A stretch of DNA of 64,000 nt from Nitricoxidireducens sp046726235 (lineage in GTDB: Bacteria; Pseudomonadota; Gammaproteobacteria; Burkholderiales; Rhodocyclaceae), in assembly GCA_046726235.1 (NCBI GenBank), contig JBKPAD010000010.1:698512-762511 (forward strand), written 5' to 3'. A program made the position numbers and the translations under genes. Under the pieces are notes generated by a model, which was given only the letters and a program-made list of their open reading frames with translations, was not told the origin of the DNA and ran no database searches. Shown here one piece after another: positions 29,487 through 40,035 of the stretch (position 1 is the first letter of the stretch; every line of letters begins with the position of its first letter).

Positions 29487-30557
29487 ATGCAACAAACCGA
29501 AAACCTGAACATCGAAGCCTTCGACGCCATGCCGACGCCGGAGGAAATCCACGCACGCCTGCCGCTCTCCGAGAAGGCCGCGCAAGCCGTCGTCGACGGG
29601 CGCCGCACGCTCGAGCGCATCCTCGACCGCAAGGACCCGCGGCTGTTCGTCGTCGTCGGGCCGTGCTCTATCCACGATCCGGTCGCCGGACTCGACTACG
29701 CCCGCCGGCTCAAGAAGCTTGCCGACGAGGTCGCCGACACCATCGTCGTCGTCATGCGCGTGTACTTCGAGAAACCACGCACCTCGACCGGCTGGAAGGG
29801 CTACATCAACGATCCGCGCATGGACGATTCCTTCCACATCGAGGAAGGCCTGCAGAAGGCGCGCGAGTTCCTGCTCCAGATCAACGAACTCGGCCTGCCG
29901 GCGGCGACCGAAGCGCTCGATCCGATCGCCCCGCAATACCTCGGCGACCTGATCGCGTGGACGGCGATCGGCGCGCGCACCTCCGAATCGCAAACGCACC
30001 GCGAGATGTCCTCAGGCCTGTCGACGCCCGTCGGCTTCAAGAACGGCACCGACGGCTCGGTCGACGCCGCCATCAACGCCATCATCTCGGCAGCGAGCCC
30101 GCACAGCTTCCTCGGCCTCAACAACCAGGGCCGCTCAGCCGTCGTGCGCACGCGCGGCAACCGCTACGGCCACCTCGTACTGCGCGGCGGCGGCGACCGT
30201 CCGAACTACGACACCGTCAGCGTCTCGATCGCCGAGCAGGCGCTGGCCAAGGCCAAGCTGCCGCAGAATGTCGTCGTCGACTGCTCGCACGCCAACAGCT
30301 ACAAGAAGCCCGAACTGCAGCCGCTGGTGATGCAGGACGTCGTGAACCAGATCCGCCTCGGCAACCGCTCGATCGTCGGCCTGATGATCGAGAGCTTCAT
30401 CGAGGCCGGCAACCAGCCGATCCCGTCCGACCTCTCGAAGCTCAAGTACGGCTGCTCGGTCACCGACGCCTGCGTCGACTGGCCGACCACGGAAAAGATG
30501 ATCCTCGATGCGCGCGACGCGCTGCGCGGCCCGCTGACTGGCCGCGCCACTTCCTGA
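29487..30557 (+). CDS. aroG: 3-deoxy-7-phosphoheptulonate (DAHP) synthase, class I
   Basis: First enzyme of the shikimate pathway; joins phosphoenolpyruvate and erythrose 4-phosphate. 356 residues from the ATG at 29487, whose sequence MQQTENLNIEAFDAMPTP matches the usual family start; an ATG at 29436 in the same frame would add 17 unconserved residues. Visible signatures are VVVGPCSIHDP, RVYFEKPRTSTGWKG, FKNGTDGSVD, VRTRGN and VDCSHANSYK. It belongs to the AroG/AroF/AroH feedback-regulated type; which amino acid inhibits it cannot be told. Confidence 0.94.
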   Translation: MQQTENLNIEAFDAMPTPEEIHARLPLSEKAAQAVVDGRRTLERILDRKDPRLFVVVGPCSIHDPVAGLDYARRLKKLADEVADTIVVVMRVYFEKPRTSTGWKGYINDPRMDDSFHIEEGLQKAREFLLQINELGLPAATEALDPIAPQYLGDLIAWTAIGARTSESQTHREMSSGLSTPVGFKNGTDGSVDAAINAIISAASPHSFLGLNNQGRSAVVRTRGNRYGHLVLRGGGDRPNYDTVSVSIAEQALAKAKLPQNVVVDCSHANSYKKPELQPLVMQDVVNQIRLGNRSIVGLMIESFIEAGNQPIPSDLSKLKYGCSVTDACVDWPTTEKMILDARDALRGPLTGRATS

Positions 30558-30565
30558 GACACGCC

Positions 30566-31795
30566 ATGCCCCTGATCCAGCCCTTCCGCGGCCTGCGCCC
30601 GACTGCCGGCCGCGCCGCCGACGTCGCCGCCCCGCCCTACGACGTGCTCTCCAGCGACGAGGCGAGAGAGCGTGCCGCCGGCCGCCCGTGGTCCTTCCTG
30701 CACATCTCGAAGCCCGAGATCGACCTGCCGCCCGAGACCGACATCTACTCGCCGCAGGTCTATGCGAAGGCCGTCGAGAACCTGAAGAAGATGATCGACG
30801 CCGGCGTGCTGGCGCGCGACGATCAGGCGTGCTACTACGCCTATCGCCTGACGATGGGCACGCACGTGCAGACCGGCCTCGTCGCCGCCGCCTCGGTCGC
30901 CGCCTACGACGTCAACAAGATCCGCAAGCATGAGTTCACGCGCCCCGACAAGGAAGACGACCGCGTGCGCCAGATCGAGGCGCTGAACGCGCAGACCGGC
31001 CCCGTGCTGCTCGCCTACCCGGCGGCGAGCGATGCCGACGCGCTGCTCGCCCAGGCCAGCGCAGGCACCCCGGACGCCGATGTCACCGCGCCGGACGGCA
31101 TCCGCCACGCGATCTGGGTGGTGCGCGACGCGGCGCTGATCGCCCGCATCACCGCCGCTTTCGACGCCATGCCGGCACTCTACATCGCCGACGGCCACCA
31201 TCGCTCAGCGGCGGCATCGCGGGTCGCCGCGGCGCGCCGCAAGCCCGGCGTCGTACAGGCGAGCGATTATTTCCTCGCCGTGATCTTCCCGCACCACGAA
31301 ATGAAGATCATGGACTACAACCGCGTCGTCAAGGACCTCAACGGCCTGTCGGAAGACGAGTTCCTGGCGCGCGTCGCCGAGCGTTACACGGTGACGCCGG
31401 GCAACGAACAAGTGCGCCCCTCGCGTCCCGGAGAATGCGGCCTGTATCTCTGCGGCCGCTGGCTGCGCCTCGCGATCAAGCCGGAACTCGTGCCGGCGAA
31501 CGACCCGGTCGCGCGCCTCGACGTCAGTCTGCTGTCGGAGAACCTCCTCGGCCCGATCCTCGGCATCGCCGACCTGCGCCGCGACAAGCGCATCGATTTC
31601 GTCGGCGGCATGCGCGGACTCGGCGAGCTCGAGAAACGCGTGAACTCTGGCGAGATGGCCGTGGCCTTCGCCATGTTCCCGACGCGCATGGAAGACCTGA
31701 TGGCCGTTGCGGACAGCAACAACGTCATGCCGCCGAAGTCGACCTGGTTCGAGCCCAAGCTCGCCGACGGGCTGGTGTCGCACACGCTCGACTGA
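30566..31795 (+). CDS. DUF1015 family protein
   Basis: 409-residue cytosolic protein of the DUF1015 family (function unknown; SpoIIM/serine-kinase-related names occur in annotation). Typical pieces are the N-terminal LIQPFRGLRPTAGRAADVAAPPYDV region, the ADGHHRSAAASR motif and the C-terminal VMPPKSTWFEPKLADGL. It starts 8 bp after aroG and is probably co-transcribed. A long hairpin lies about 20 bp after its stop. Confidence 0.85.
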   Translation: MPLIQPFRGLRPTAGRAADVAAPPYDVLSSDEARERAAGRPWSFLHISKPEIDLPPETDIYSPQVYAKAVENLKKMIDAGVLARDDQACYYAYRLTMGTHVQTGLVAAASVAAYDVNKIRKHEFTRPDKEDDRVRQIEALNAQTGPVLLAYPAASDADALLAQASAGTPDADVTAPDGIRHAIWVVRDAALIARITAAFDAMPALYIADGHHRSAAASRVAAARRKPGVVQASDYFLAVIFPHHEMKIMDYNRVVKDLNGLSEDEFLARVAERYTVTPGNEQVRPSRPGECGLYLCGRWLRLAIKPELVPANDPVARLDVSLLSENLLGPILGIADLRRDKRIDFVGGMRGLGELEKRVNSGEMAVAFAMFPTRMEDLMAVADSNNVMPPKSTWFEPKLADGLVSHTLD

Positions 31796-31816
31796 GCGCT
31801 CGGATTTCCAATATCG

Positions 31817-31847
31817 GGAGCGATTCCCGCATCCGGGAAGTCGCTCC
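31817..31847. repeat. Long imperfect hairpin after the DUF1015 gene
   Basis: GGAGCGATTCCCG-CATC-CGGGAA-g-TCGCTCC, 13 paired bases with one bulge. No T-run follows, so it may be a processing or Rho-independent-like stabilising hairpin rather than a classic terminator. Confidence 0.45.
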
Positions 31848-31998
31848 GATTCGCCGTCGCCGCCGGAATCCTTCCTGCTCGCCTTGCAGCCCGGCATCGC
31901 CGGGTTCATGCGGCGCAACGATGTCCGCATATTCCGCTGACGTCTCTGGCGCGAGAATTGCATCGTGGCAGCGCAATCTACAGATATCCGATGCCGCC

Positions 31999-32448
31999 AT
32001 GCCGACGAATCAACAGAAGCGCCAACTGGCGATCCAGGCCCTGGACGACGAGCACGAGGCGATGTCCCGGCTTCTGACGACCTGCCCCACCTGTCGCCTG
32101 CCGCTGGGCGAGCGGATGACCCGTCGCTCCGACTGCCAATACGGCGCCGAGTGCGGCGCAGGAATCCGTCGCACGCTGAGCGAGCTTGTGCTCGCGAGCG
32201 TCGCCCACTTCGACCATGAGGTCGATGTGTTGCGCCGGAGCGTCTGCCGCGAGGATTTCGAGTCGCACAGCCGCGAGCATGTCCGCCTGACGGAGGCGCT
32301 GACCTCGATCCTGGCGGATTACACCGAGAACCGCGACTGCATCGACGCGATCAACAAGATCACGGCCTTCGCGGAGGCCATCAGCGCCCACATGGCGCGA
32401 ACCGACGCACCGATGCTGAAGACGCGCCTTCCCGTCGCCTACCAGTAG
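31999..32448 (+). CDS. Hemerythrin-like protein with cysteine-rich insert
   Basis: 149 residues from the ATG at 31999 (an in-frame ATG at 31921 would add 26 residues). The hemerythrin di-iron ligands are in order: His19 (DDEHEAM), His70 and Glu74 (HFDHE), His90 and His94 (HSREH), and His131 and Asp136 (HMARTD). Unusually, the loop between helices 1 and 2 holds four cysteines, CPTC at 29-32 plus Cys46 and Cys52, with Cys83 and Cys114 elsewhere. It may bind O2 or NO, or sense redox or metal; this is inference. It converges with the ferredoxin-NADP reductase gene and overlaps it by 10 bp. No good Shine-Dalgarno is seen. Confidence 0.7.
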   Translation: MPTNQQKRQLAIQALDDEHEAMSRLLTTCPTCRLPLGERMTRRSDCQYGAECGAGIRRTLSELVLASVAHFDHEVDVLRRSVCREDFESHSREHVRLTEALTSILADYTENRDCIDAINKITAFAEAISAHMARTDAPMLKTRLPVAYQ

Positions 32449-33275
32449 TTCTCGAACGCGAGGTTGCCCGGCTCCCGGCTGCGGTCGGGCTTGAGGCCGC
32501 GTTTCGTCAGCACCTCGCGCAAATCGTCCAGCATCTGCGGATTGCCGCAAATGAGCACGCGCGAGCGCGCCGCGTCGAACGGCACGCCGACGGCAGATTC
32601 CAGCGCATCGTCGGCGCACAGCGCCGTCAGGCGGCGGTCGAGCGCGCCGGCCACCTTCTCGCGCGTCACGACGGGCACGAAGCGCAGCTTGTCGCCATGC
32701 GGCGCGAACAGCGGGTCGTGCGGCAGCGCCTCGATCTCGTCGCGGTAGACGAGGTCACGCGCCTCGCGCACGCTGTAGGCGAGAACGAGGCTGTCGAATC
32801 GCTCCCACACCGAGGGATCGCGCAGGATGGACAGGAAGGGCGCCACGCCGGTGCCGCTCGCCAGCATCCAGAGGTCGCCATCGAGCGCGAATCGGTCGAC
32901 CGTCAGGAAGCCGTAGGCCTGCTTCTCGACCCAGAGCGAATCGCCGACCTCGAGGCGCGCCAGCCGTGTCGTGAAGGCGCCGTCGGGGATGACGATCGAG
33001 AAGAACTCGAGGTGTTCGTCGTAGTCCGCCGACACCATCGAGTAGGCGCGCCAGACGATGCCGCCGGTCTCGGTGGCGACGCCGAGCCGTGCGAACTGGC
33101 CCGGCCTGAAGCGGAAGCTGCGCTGGCGCGTGGTGCGGAAGGTGATCAGCTTGTCGGTCCAGTGGCGCATGGCGACGATGCGCTCGAGCGTGGCCTTCTC
33201 GGTCGGCGACGGTGGCGGTCGCGGCCTGAAGGTGGAACTCGTCTTCGCGTCTCGCTCGCCGCCGGCGTCCGTCAC
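32439..33275 (-). CDS. fpr: Ferredoxin-NADP+ reductase
   Basis: FAD enzyme that exchanges electrons between NADPH and ferredoxin or flavodoxin (278 residues). The FAD-binding WRAYSM (RxYS motif), the NADP-binding SGTGVAPFLSIL and the C-terminal NLAFENYW aromatic end are visible. The start is GTG at 33275, chosen because it gives a GTGA overlap with the upstream gene's stop and leaves a short Pro-rich leader before the conserved EKATLERI. Family roles include Fe-S supply and oxidative-stress defence. Confidence 0.9.
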   Translation of the reverse strand: MTDAGGERDAKTSSTFRPRPPPSPTEKATLERIVAMRHWTDKLITFRTTRQRSFRFRPGQFARLGVATETGGIVWRAYSMVSADYDEHLEFFSIVIPDGAFTTRLARLEVGDSLWVEKQAYGFLTVDRFALDGDLWMLASGTGVAPFLSILRDPSVWERFDSLVLAYSVREARDLVYRDEIEALPHDPLFAPHGDKLRFVPVVTREKVAGALDRRLTALCADDALESAVGVPFDAARSRVLICGNPQMLDDLREVLTKRGLKPDRSREPGNLAFENYW

Positions 33276-33742
33276 TTCAAGGGTTTCCAGTCCGGATGAT
33301 CGAAATGCCGCCCGTAGGCATTGAGCGCCATCACCGCCTTGTGCGCGCCTTCCATCGGGTTGCCCGCCGCCTTGCCCTGCATGACGTCGGCACCCGCGAT
33401 CAGATCGGCGACAACGATATGGAGCATCGCATCGGCCTTTGGTTCCAGCTTGCACTCGGCGACGATGTCGGCGACGGCGCCCTCGACGCGGCTGCCGAGC
33501 TCACGGTAGCCCTCGGGCGGCAGCTTGCCTGCATGGATGGCGTGGATTTTCCCGGCGAACGCCGCGCGCAGGCTGCTCATCGACTTGCGCAATGCGGCGT
33601 CGGACGGCCACTTGCGACCGTTGTCGAGCTGCAGCTTGGCACCGTGGGCGGCGTGGTCATCGTGCTGGTGGGCATCGGCAGCGACGGCCGGGGCAGCCGC
33701 GAGGGAAGCGGCGGCAAAGACGATCGCAAGAATCTTCTTCAT
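33272..33742 (-). CDS. His-rich periplasmic protein of unknown function
   Basis: 156 residues with a clear signal peptide (1-22, cut after AVAA) and a His-rich N-terminus (DAHQHDDHAAHG) that could bind a metal. The rest is predicted helical, containing LQLDNGRKWPSDAALRKSM and a single Cys in VAECKLEP. I do not recognise a characterised family. A GGAG site lies before the ATG. It is coupled to fpr by a GTGA overlap, suggesting a shared role in redox or metal handling, although one product is exported and the other is cytosolic. Confidence 0.75.
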   Translation of the reverse strand: MKKILAIVFAAASLAAAPAVAADAHQHDDHAAHGAKLQLDNGRKWPSDAALRKSMSSLRAAFAGKIHAIHAGKLPPEGYRELGSRVEGAVADIVAECKLEPKADAMLHIVVADLIAGADVMQGKAAGNPMEGAHKAVMALNAYGRHFDHPDWKPLK

Positions 33743-33823
33743 GGGGTTCTCCGGGTTGAGGGGACCCCGACTCTAGGCCACGGCCGTGCGCCGGGAATTG
33801 ACCCGGAATAATCAGCCCCTGCG

Positions 33824-34768
33824 TCAGATTGCCGCAGTCCGCAGTGCGGCTTGCGCCGCGCGGTATTCCTCCCTCATGCGGGCGATGACTTCGGCAGCCG
33901 GACGCACGTCGTCGATCGTGCCGACGCCCTGTCCCGCGCCCCAGATGTCCTTCCACGCCTTGGCGGCGCCGCCGCCGAAATCCATCGCGGACTTGTCGCG
34001 CTCGGGCAGCCTGTCCGGATCGAGGCCGGCTGCGACGATGCTCTTCTTCAGGTAGTTGCCGTGCACGCCGGTGAAGTACGGCGTATAGACCACGTCGGCC
34101 GCGGCGGAATCGAGGATCGCCTGCCGGTAGGCCGCGGCGGCGTTCGCCTCCGGGGTGGCGATGAAGCGCGTGCCGATGTAGGCGAAGTCGGCGCCCATGG
34201 CCTGCGCCGCGAGCACCGCGGCGCCGTTGGTGATGGCGCCCGAGAGCGCGATCGGCCCGTCGTAGAACTTGCGGACCTCGCCGACCAGCGCGAACGGACT
34301 CAGCGTGCCGGCATGGCCGCCGGCACCGGCACAGACGAGGATCAGGCCGTCCACGCCCGCCTCCAGCGCCTTCTCGGCATGGCGCACGCTGACGACGTCG
34401 TGGAACACCTTGCCGCCGTAGGCATGCACGTGCGGCACTATGTCGTTCGGCGCGCGCAGGCTGGTGATGATCAGCGGCACCTCGTGCTTCACGCACAGCG
34501 CCATGTCGTGCTCGAGCCGGTCGTTCGACTGGTGCACGATCTGGTTGACGGCGAAGGCGGCGGCCTTCGGGTCTGCCGCAAGTTCGGCCTTGATGCACGC
34601 GAGCCAGTCGTCGAGCTGCTCCTTCGGCCGCGCGTTGAGCGCCGGGAAGGCGCCGATGACGCCGCTGCGGCACTGGGCGATGACCAGGTCGGGATTGGAG
34701 ACGATGAACATCGGCGCGCAGATCACCGGCAGCACGAGGTTACGGCCGAGCGACTCGGGGATCGGCAT
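33824..34768 (-). CDS. Nitronate monooxygenase family protein
   Basis: 314-residue FMN-dependent TIM-barrel enzyme of the nitronate monooxygenase (2-nitropropane dioxygenase) family. The opening LGRNLVLPVICAPMFIVSNP, the phosphate-binding LVCAGAGGHAG and GAITNGAAVLAAQAMGADFAYIGTRF are typical. The ATG forms a TGATG junction with the fadD stop. In many proteobacteria similar genes sit with fatty-acid genes, and the true substrate may be a 2-enoyl or nitronate compound. Confidence 0.87.
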   Translation of the reverse strand: MPIPESLGRNLVLPVICAPMFIVSNPDLVIAQCRSGVIGAFPALNARPKEQLDDWLACIKAELAADPKAAAFAVNQIVHQSNDRLEHDMALCVKHEVPLIITSLRAPNDIVPHVHAYGGKVFHDVVSVRHAEKALEAGVDGLILVCAGAGGHAGTLSPFALVGEVRKFYDGPIALSGAITNGAAVLAAQAMGADFAYIGTRFIATPEANAAAAYRQAILDSAAADVVYTPYFTGVHGNYLKKSIVAAGLDPDRLPERDKSAMDFGGGAAKAWKDIWGAGQGVGTIDDVRPAAEVIARMREEYRAAQAALRTAAI

Positions 34769-36423
34769 CAGGCGGCATCCCTCAGCGCCCGGCGCAGGAT
34801 CTTGCCGACGTTGGTGCGCGGCAGGTCGTCGCGGAACTCGACGTGCTTCGGCACCTTGTAGCCGGTGAGCAGGCCGCGGCAGTGCTCGATCAGCGTGCGC
34901 GCGTCGAGCGCCGGGTCCTTGCGCACGACGAAGATCTTCACCGCCTCGCCCGAGTGCTCGTCGGGCACGCCGATGGCGGCGACGTCGATGACGCCCGGAT
35001 GCATCGCCACCGCCTCCTCGACCTCGTTCGGATAGACGTTGAAACCCGAGACCAGGATCATGTCCTTCTTGCGGTCGACCAGGAAGACGAAGCCCTTCGG
35101 ATCGATGTAGCCGAGGTCGCCCGTGCGCAGGAAGCCGTCGCCGTGGAAGACGTTCTCGGTATCCTGCGGCCGCTGCCAGTAGCCCTTCATCACCTGCGGG
35201 CCACGGATGCAGATCTCGCCGACCTGGCCGCCGGGAACGTCCCCGGCATCGTTGCGGATCACCACTTCGGTCGAGGAGATCGGCAAGCCAATGGCGCCGT
35301 TGAACTCGCGCATGTCGAGCGGATTGATGGTCGCCGCGGGCGAGGTTTCGGTCAGGCCGTAGGCCTGCAGCAGCGGCACGCCGGTCGTCTTCAGCCAGCG
35401 TTCCGCCACCGGTCCCTGCACCGCCATGCCGCCGCCGAGCGTGACGCGCAGGGGCGAGAAATCGAGCGTCGCGAAGTCCGGATTGTTGAGCAGTGCATTG
35501 AACAGCGTGTTGACGCCGGTGACCACCGTCACCGGATAGCGGCGCCATTCCTTGACGAATCCCGGGATGTCGCGCGGATTGCAGATCAGCAGGTTGCGTG
35601 CGCCGATCATCAGGAAGGTCAGGCAGTTCGCGGTCAGGGCGAAGACGTGGTACAGCGGCAGTGCCGTGACGATGAATTCCTCGCCCTCGCGGATCACCGG
35701 CTTGATCCAGTGATATGCCTGCGTCACGTTGGAGGCGATGTTGGCGTGCGTCAGCATCGCCCCCTTCGAGATGCCGGTGGTGCCGCCGGTGTATTGCAGG
35801 AAGGCGATGTCGTCGCGCGCCAGCGCGACCGGCTTCCAGCCGTGGCGCCGGCCCGTGGCGAGCGCGGAGCGGAAGTCGATGGCATCCGGCAGCCGGTAGC
35901 GCGGCACCAGCTTCTTGACGTGACGCACCACGAGGTTCACCGCCACGCCCTTGAGACCGAGCATCTCGCCCATCGGCGTGACGACGACGTGGCGGATCGC
36001 CGTGCGCTCGACGACCTGCTCGAGCGTGTGCGCGAAGTTCTCGACGATCACGATCGCCGTTGCGCCCGAGTCCTTGAGCTGGTGCTCGAGTTCGCGCGGC
36101 GTGTACAGCGGATTGCAGCTGACGACGATGCAGCCGGCCCGTAGCGTGCCGAACAGCGCCACCGGATACTGCAGCAGGTTGGGCATCATCAGCGCAACGC
36201 GCTCGCCCTTGCCGAGCCCGCGCGATTGCAGCCAGCCGGCGAAGGCGGCGCTCTCCTCGTCGAGCTGCCGGTAGGTCATGCCGCGGCCCATGCTGATGTA
36301 GGCGACCTTGTCGGCGTACTTCTCGCAGGCCTGCTCGAACAGCGCGACCAGCGAGGGAATGTGGGCGGTGTCGATTTCGGCCGGCACGCCTTCCGGATAG
36401 CTCTGCAGCCAGATCTTTTCCAT
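34768..36423 (-). CDS. fadD: Long-chain fatty acid CoA ligase
   Basis: Activates fatty acids to acyl-CoA with ATP (551 residues). The AMP-binding P-loop YTGGTTGISKGAMLTH, the adenine motif AYGLTETSP, the RTGDLGYIDPKGF hinge region and the C-terminal Lys in RTNVGKILRRAL are all visible. A strong GGGAGGAGA site precedes the ATG at 36423. It shares a TGATG junction with the nitronate monooxygenase gene, so the two form an operon for fatty-acid degradation or recycling. Confidence 0.95.
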   Translation of the reverse strand: MEKIWLQSYPEGVPAEIDTAHIPSLVALFEQACEKYADKVAYISMGRGMTYRQLDEESAAFAGWLQSRGLGKGERVALMMPNLLQYPVALFGTLRAGCIVVSCNPLYTPRELEHQLKDSGATAIVIVENFAHTLEQVVERTAIRHVVVTPMGEMLGLKGVAVNLVVRHVKKLVPRYRLPDAIDFRSALATGRRHGWKPVALARDDIAFLQYTGGTTGISKGAMLTHANIASNVTQAYHWIKPVIREGEEFIVTALPLYHVFALTANCLTFLMIGARNLLICNPRDIPGFVKEWRRYPVTVVTGVNTLFNALLNNPDFATLDFSPLRVTLGGGMAVQGPVAERWLKTTGVPLLQAYGLTETSPAATINPLDMREFNGAIGLPISSTEVVIRNDAGDVPGGQVGEICIRGPQVMKGYWQRPQDTENVFHGDGFLRTGDLGYIDPKGFVFLVDRKKDMILVSGFNVYPNEVEEAVAMHPGVIDVAAIGVPDEHSGEAVKIFVVRKDPALDARTLIEHCRGLLTGYKVPKHVEFRDDLPRTNVGKILRRALRDAA

Positions 36424-36443
36424 GGTCTCTCCTCCCTCCCCGC

Positions 36444-36797
36444 TCAACCGCCGAGCAGCGCTTTTTTTAGCGCAGCGTCCGCCGGCCGATCGCCGAGCCA
36501 GACCCTGAGCAGCGCCTTGCCGAATCCCTCTCCCGCCACCGTGCCGCGCGCTTCGCCGTTGAAGCCGACGGCCACGCCGGCGGCCGAGAAGTCGAGTGCA
36601 ATGGTATCGCCTTCGCGCGCCTTGCCGATGGAGTCGATGATGGCCGCGATCCGGCCGGCCTGCGGCCGGATCGCGTGCGCCAGCGGCGTCGTCGAGCACG
36701 AAGTCGTGCGTAGAGCGTGAAGCGAGCCGACGACGTTCTTCGTCCGCCAGTTCAGCGGCAGGCGGACGCGCATGCGGCGCAGATCGCCCCGCCGCAA
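36444..36797 (-). pseudogene. Probable remnant of a chalcone-isomerase-like gene
   Basis: The last roughly 60 residues of this frame (from KAREGDTIALDF to WLGDRPADAALKKALLGG) look like the C-terminus of bacterial chalcone-isomerase-like periplasmic proteins. The preceding part (RLPLNWRTKNVVGSLHALRTTSC) does not resemble the family, and there is no room for the expected signal peptide and N-terminal half, because tatD ends at 36801. The frame opens only with TTG directly after the tatD stop. I read it as a truncated or frameshifted gene; a short novel ORF is possible. Confidence 0.45.
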
Positions 36798-36800
36798 GCC

Positions 36801-37568
36801 TCAGCCGGAGAGGCCGGGGAAGACGGCGCGGGCGTTGGCCGACGTCACCGCCGCGAGCTGCACGACGTCGACGCCGCGCAGTTCTGCGATGACCGAGGCG
36901 ATGCGAGGCAGTTCCGCCGGCTCGTTCCGCGCGCCCTTTTCCATCCACGCCGGCGGTATGTCCGGCGCGTCGGTCTCGAGCACGATCAGCTCGTCGGGCA
37001 GCGTTGCCGCCAGTTCGCGCAGATGGGTGGCACGCGCCGGCGTCACTGCGCCGCCGAAGCCGAGCTTGAAGCCAAGGCGGGCGAACTCTTCCGCCTGCTG
37101 GCGGCTGCCGTTGAAGGCGTGCGCGATGCCGCCGACGACGCGGATGCGGCGCAGGTGCTTGAGGACCACGTCGATCGCCTTGCGCACGTGCAGCAGCACC
37201 GGCAGGCCGAGGCGGCGGGCGATCTTGAGCTGCTCGGCAAAGAGGACTTCCTGCCGCGTGCCGTCCTGGCCGGGCACGTAGAAGTCGAGGCCGATCTCGC
37301 CGACGGCCACGGCCGGCTCGCGCTGCAGCGTTTCGGCCAGCACGTCGATATCCTCCTCGCGCGCGCGATCGGCATAGAGCGGATGGATGCCGTAAGCCGG
37401 CGCGCAGATCGGATACTCGCGGCAGATGGAGGCCACGGTGCCGAAATTCGCCCGCTCGATCGCGGGGACGATGATGCGGGCGACGCGTGCCGCCCTGGCG
37501 CGTTCGACGACCTGATCGCGGTCGGCGTCGAACTCGGCGGCGTCGAGGTGACAGTGGGTGTCGATCAT
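36801..37568 (-). CDS. tatD: TatD-family metal-dependent hydrolase
   Basis: 255-residue TIM-barrel deoxyribonuclease-like enzyme. Metal ligands are visible in MIDTHCHLD, EIGLDFY, LLHVRKA, HAFNG and ETDAPDIPP. TatD/YcfH/YjjV members act as 3'-5' exonucleases or D-aminoacyl hydrolases; the paralogue cannot be chosen here. 34 bp separate it from iscX upstream in coordinates, but both read leftward, so it follows the isc operon. Confidence 0.9.
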   Translation of the reverse strand: MIDTHCHLDAAEFDADRDQVVERARAARVARIIVPAIERANFGTVASICREYPICAPAYGIHPLYADRAREEDIDVLAETLQREPAVAVGEIGLDFYVPGQDGTRQEVLFAEQLKIARRLGLPVLLHVRKAIDVVLKHLRRIRVVGGIAHAFNGSRQQAEEFARLGFKLGFGGAVTPARATHLRELAATLPDELIVLETDAPDIPPAWMEKGARNEPAELPRIASVIAELRGVDVVQLAAVTSANARAVFPGLSG

Positions 37569-37602
37569 CGTGCCACCCGTGCGGACTCGCAGGCCTCGAG
37601 CT

Positions 37603-37797
37603 TCAGCTCGCCTCGTCGATCCAGGCCTGCTGGATGGCCTCGAGGATCTTCTCGCCGCAGTGCTTGGGGTCGTCCTCGAAGCCGGGCAGCGCCACCACCC
37701 AGCGCATCAGGTCCACGAAATTGACGCGCGTCGGATCGACCTCCGGATGCGCGTCGGCGAGTTCGATGGCGATGTCGTTGATGTCGGTCCACTTCAT
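37603..37797 (-). CDS. iscX: Fe-S assembly protein IscX
   Basis: 64-residue acidic regulator that binds IscS and iron (frataxin-like role). MKWTDINDIAIELADAHPE and DLMRWVVALPGFEDDP are diagnostic. Last gene of the isc operon; its ATG overlaps the fdx stop by 4 bp. Confidence 0.95.
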   Translation of the reverse strand: MKWTDINDIAIELADAHPEVDPTRVNFVDLMRWVVALPGFEDDPKHCGEKILEAIQQAWIDEAS

Positions 37798-38143
37798 TTG
37801 CGCGGCCCTCCTCCGCCTTCCTTCGCCATATTGATCGTGTATTTCGGAATCTCGACCACCAGCGGCGTCTCGGTCACGATCGCCTGGCACGACAGGCGCG
37901 AGGTAGGCTCGAGGCCCCAGGCCTTGTCGAGCAGGTCGTCCTCGGTTTCCTCCGCCGGTTCGAGCGAGTTGTAGCCCTCCCGGATGACGACGTGGCAGGT
38001 GGTGCAGGCGCAGGATTTCTCGCAGGCGTGCTCGATCTCGATGCCGTTGGAGAGCAGCGCGTCGCAGATCGACTGGCCAACCGGCGCCTCGATGACGGCG
38101 CCTTCGGGACAGAGTTCGACGTGGGGCAGGACGACGATGCGGG

Positions 38144-38147
<4 letters not shown>
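37794..38147 (-). CDS. fdx: [2Fe-2S] ferredoxin of the isc system
   Basis: 117-residue adrenodoxin-type ferredoxin that supplies electrons for cluster assembly. Cluster ligands are Cys42, Cys48, Cys51 (ACEKSCACTTC) and Cys87 (RLSCQAIV). The start is GTG at 38147, overlapping the hscA stop (GTGA); this gives the standard length, and no ATG fits. Confidence 0.96.
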
Positions 38148-40012
<1,865 letters not shown>

Positions 40013-40035
40013 CGTTGTTCTTTTTCGTTCTGGTG

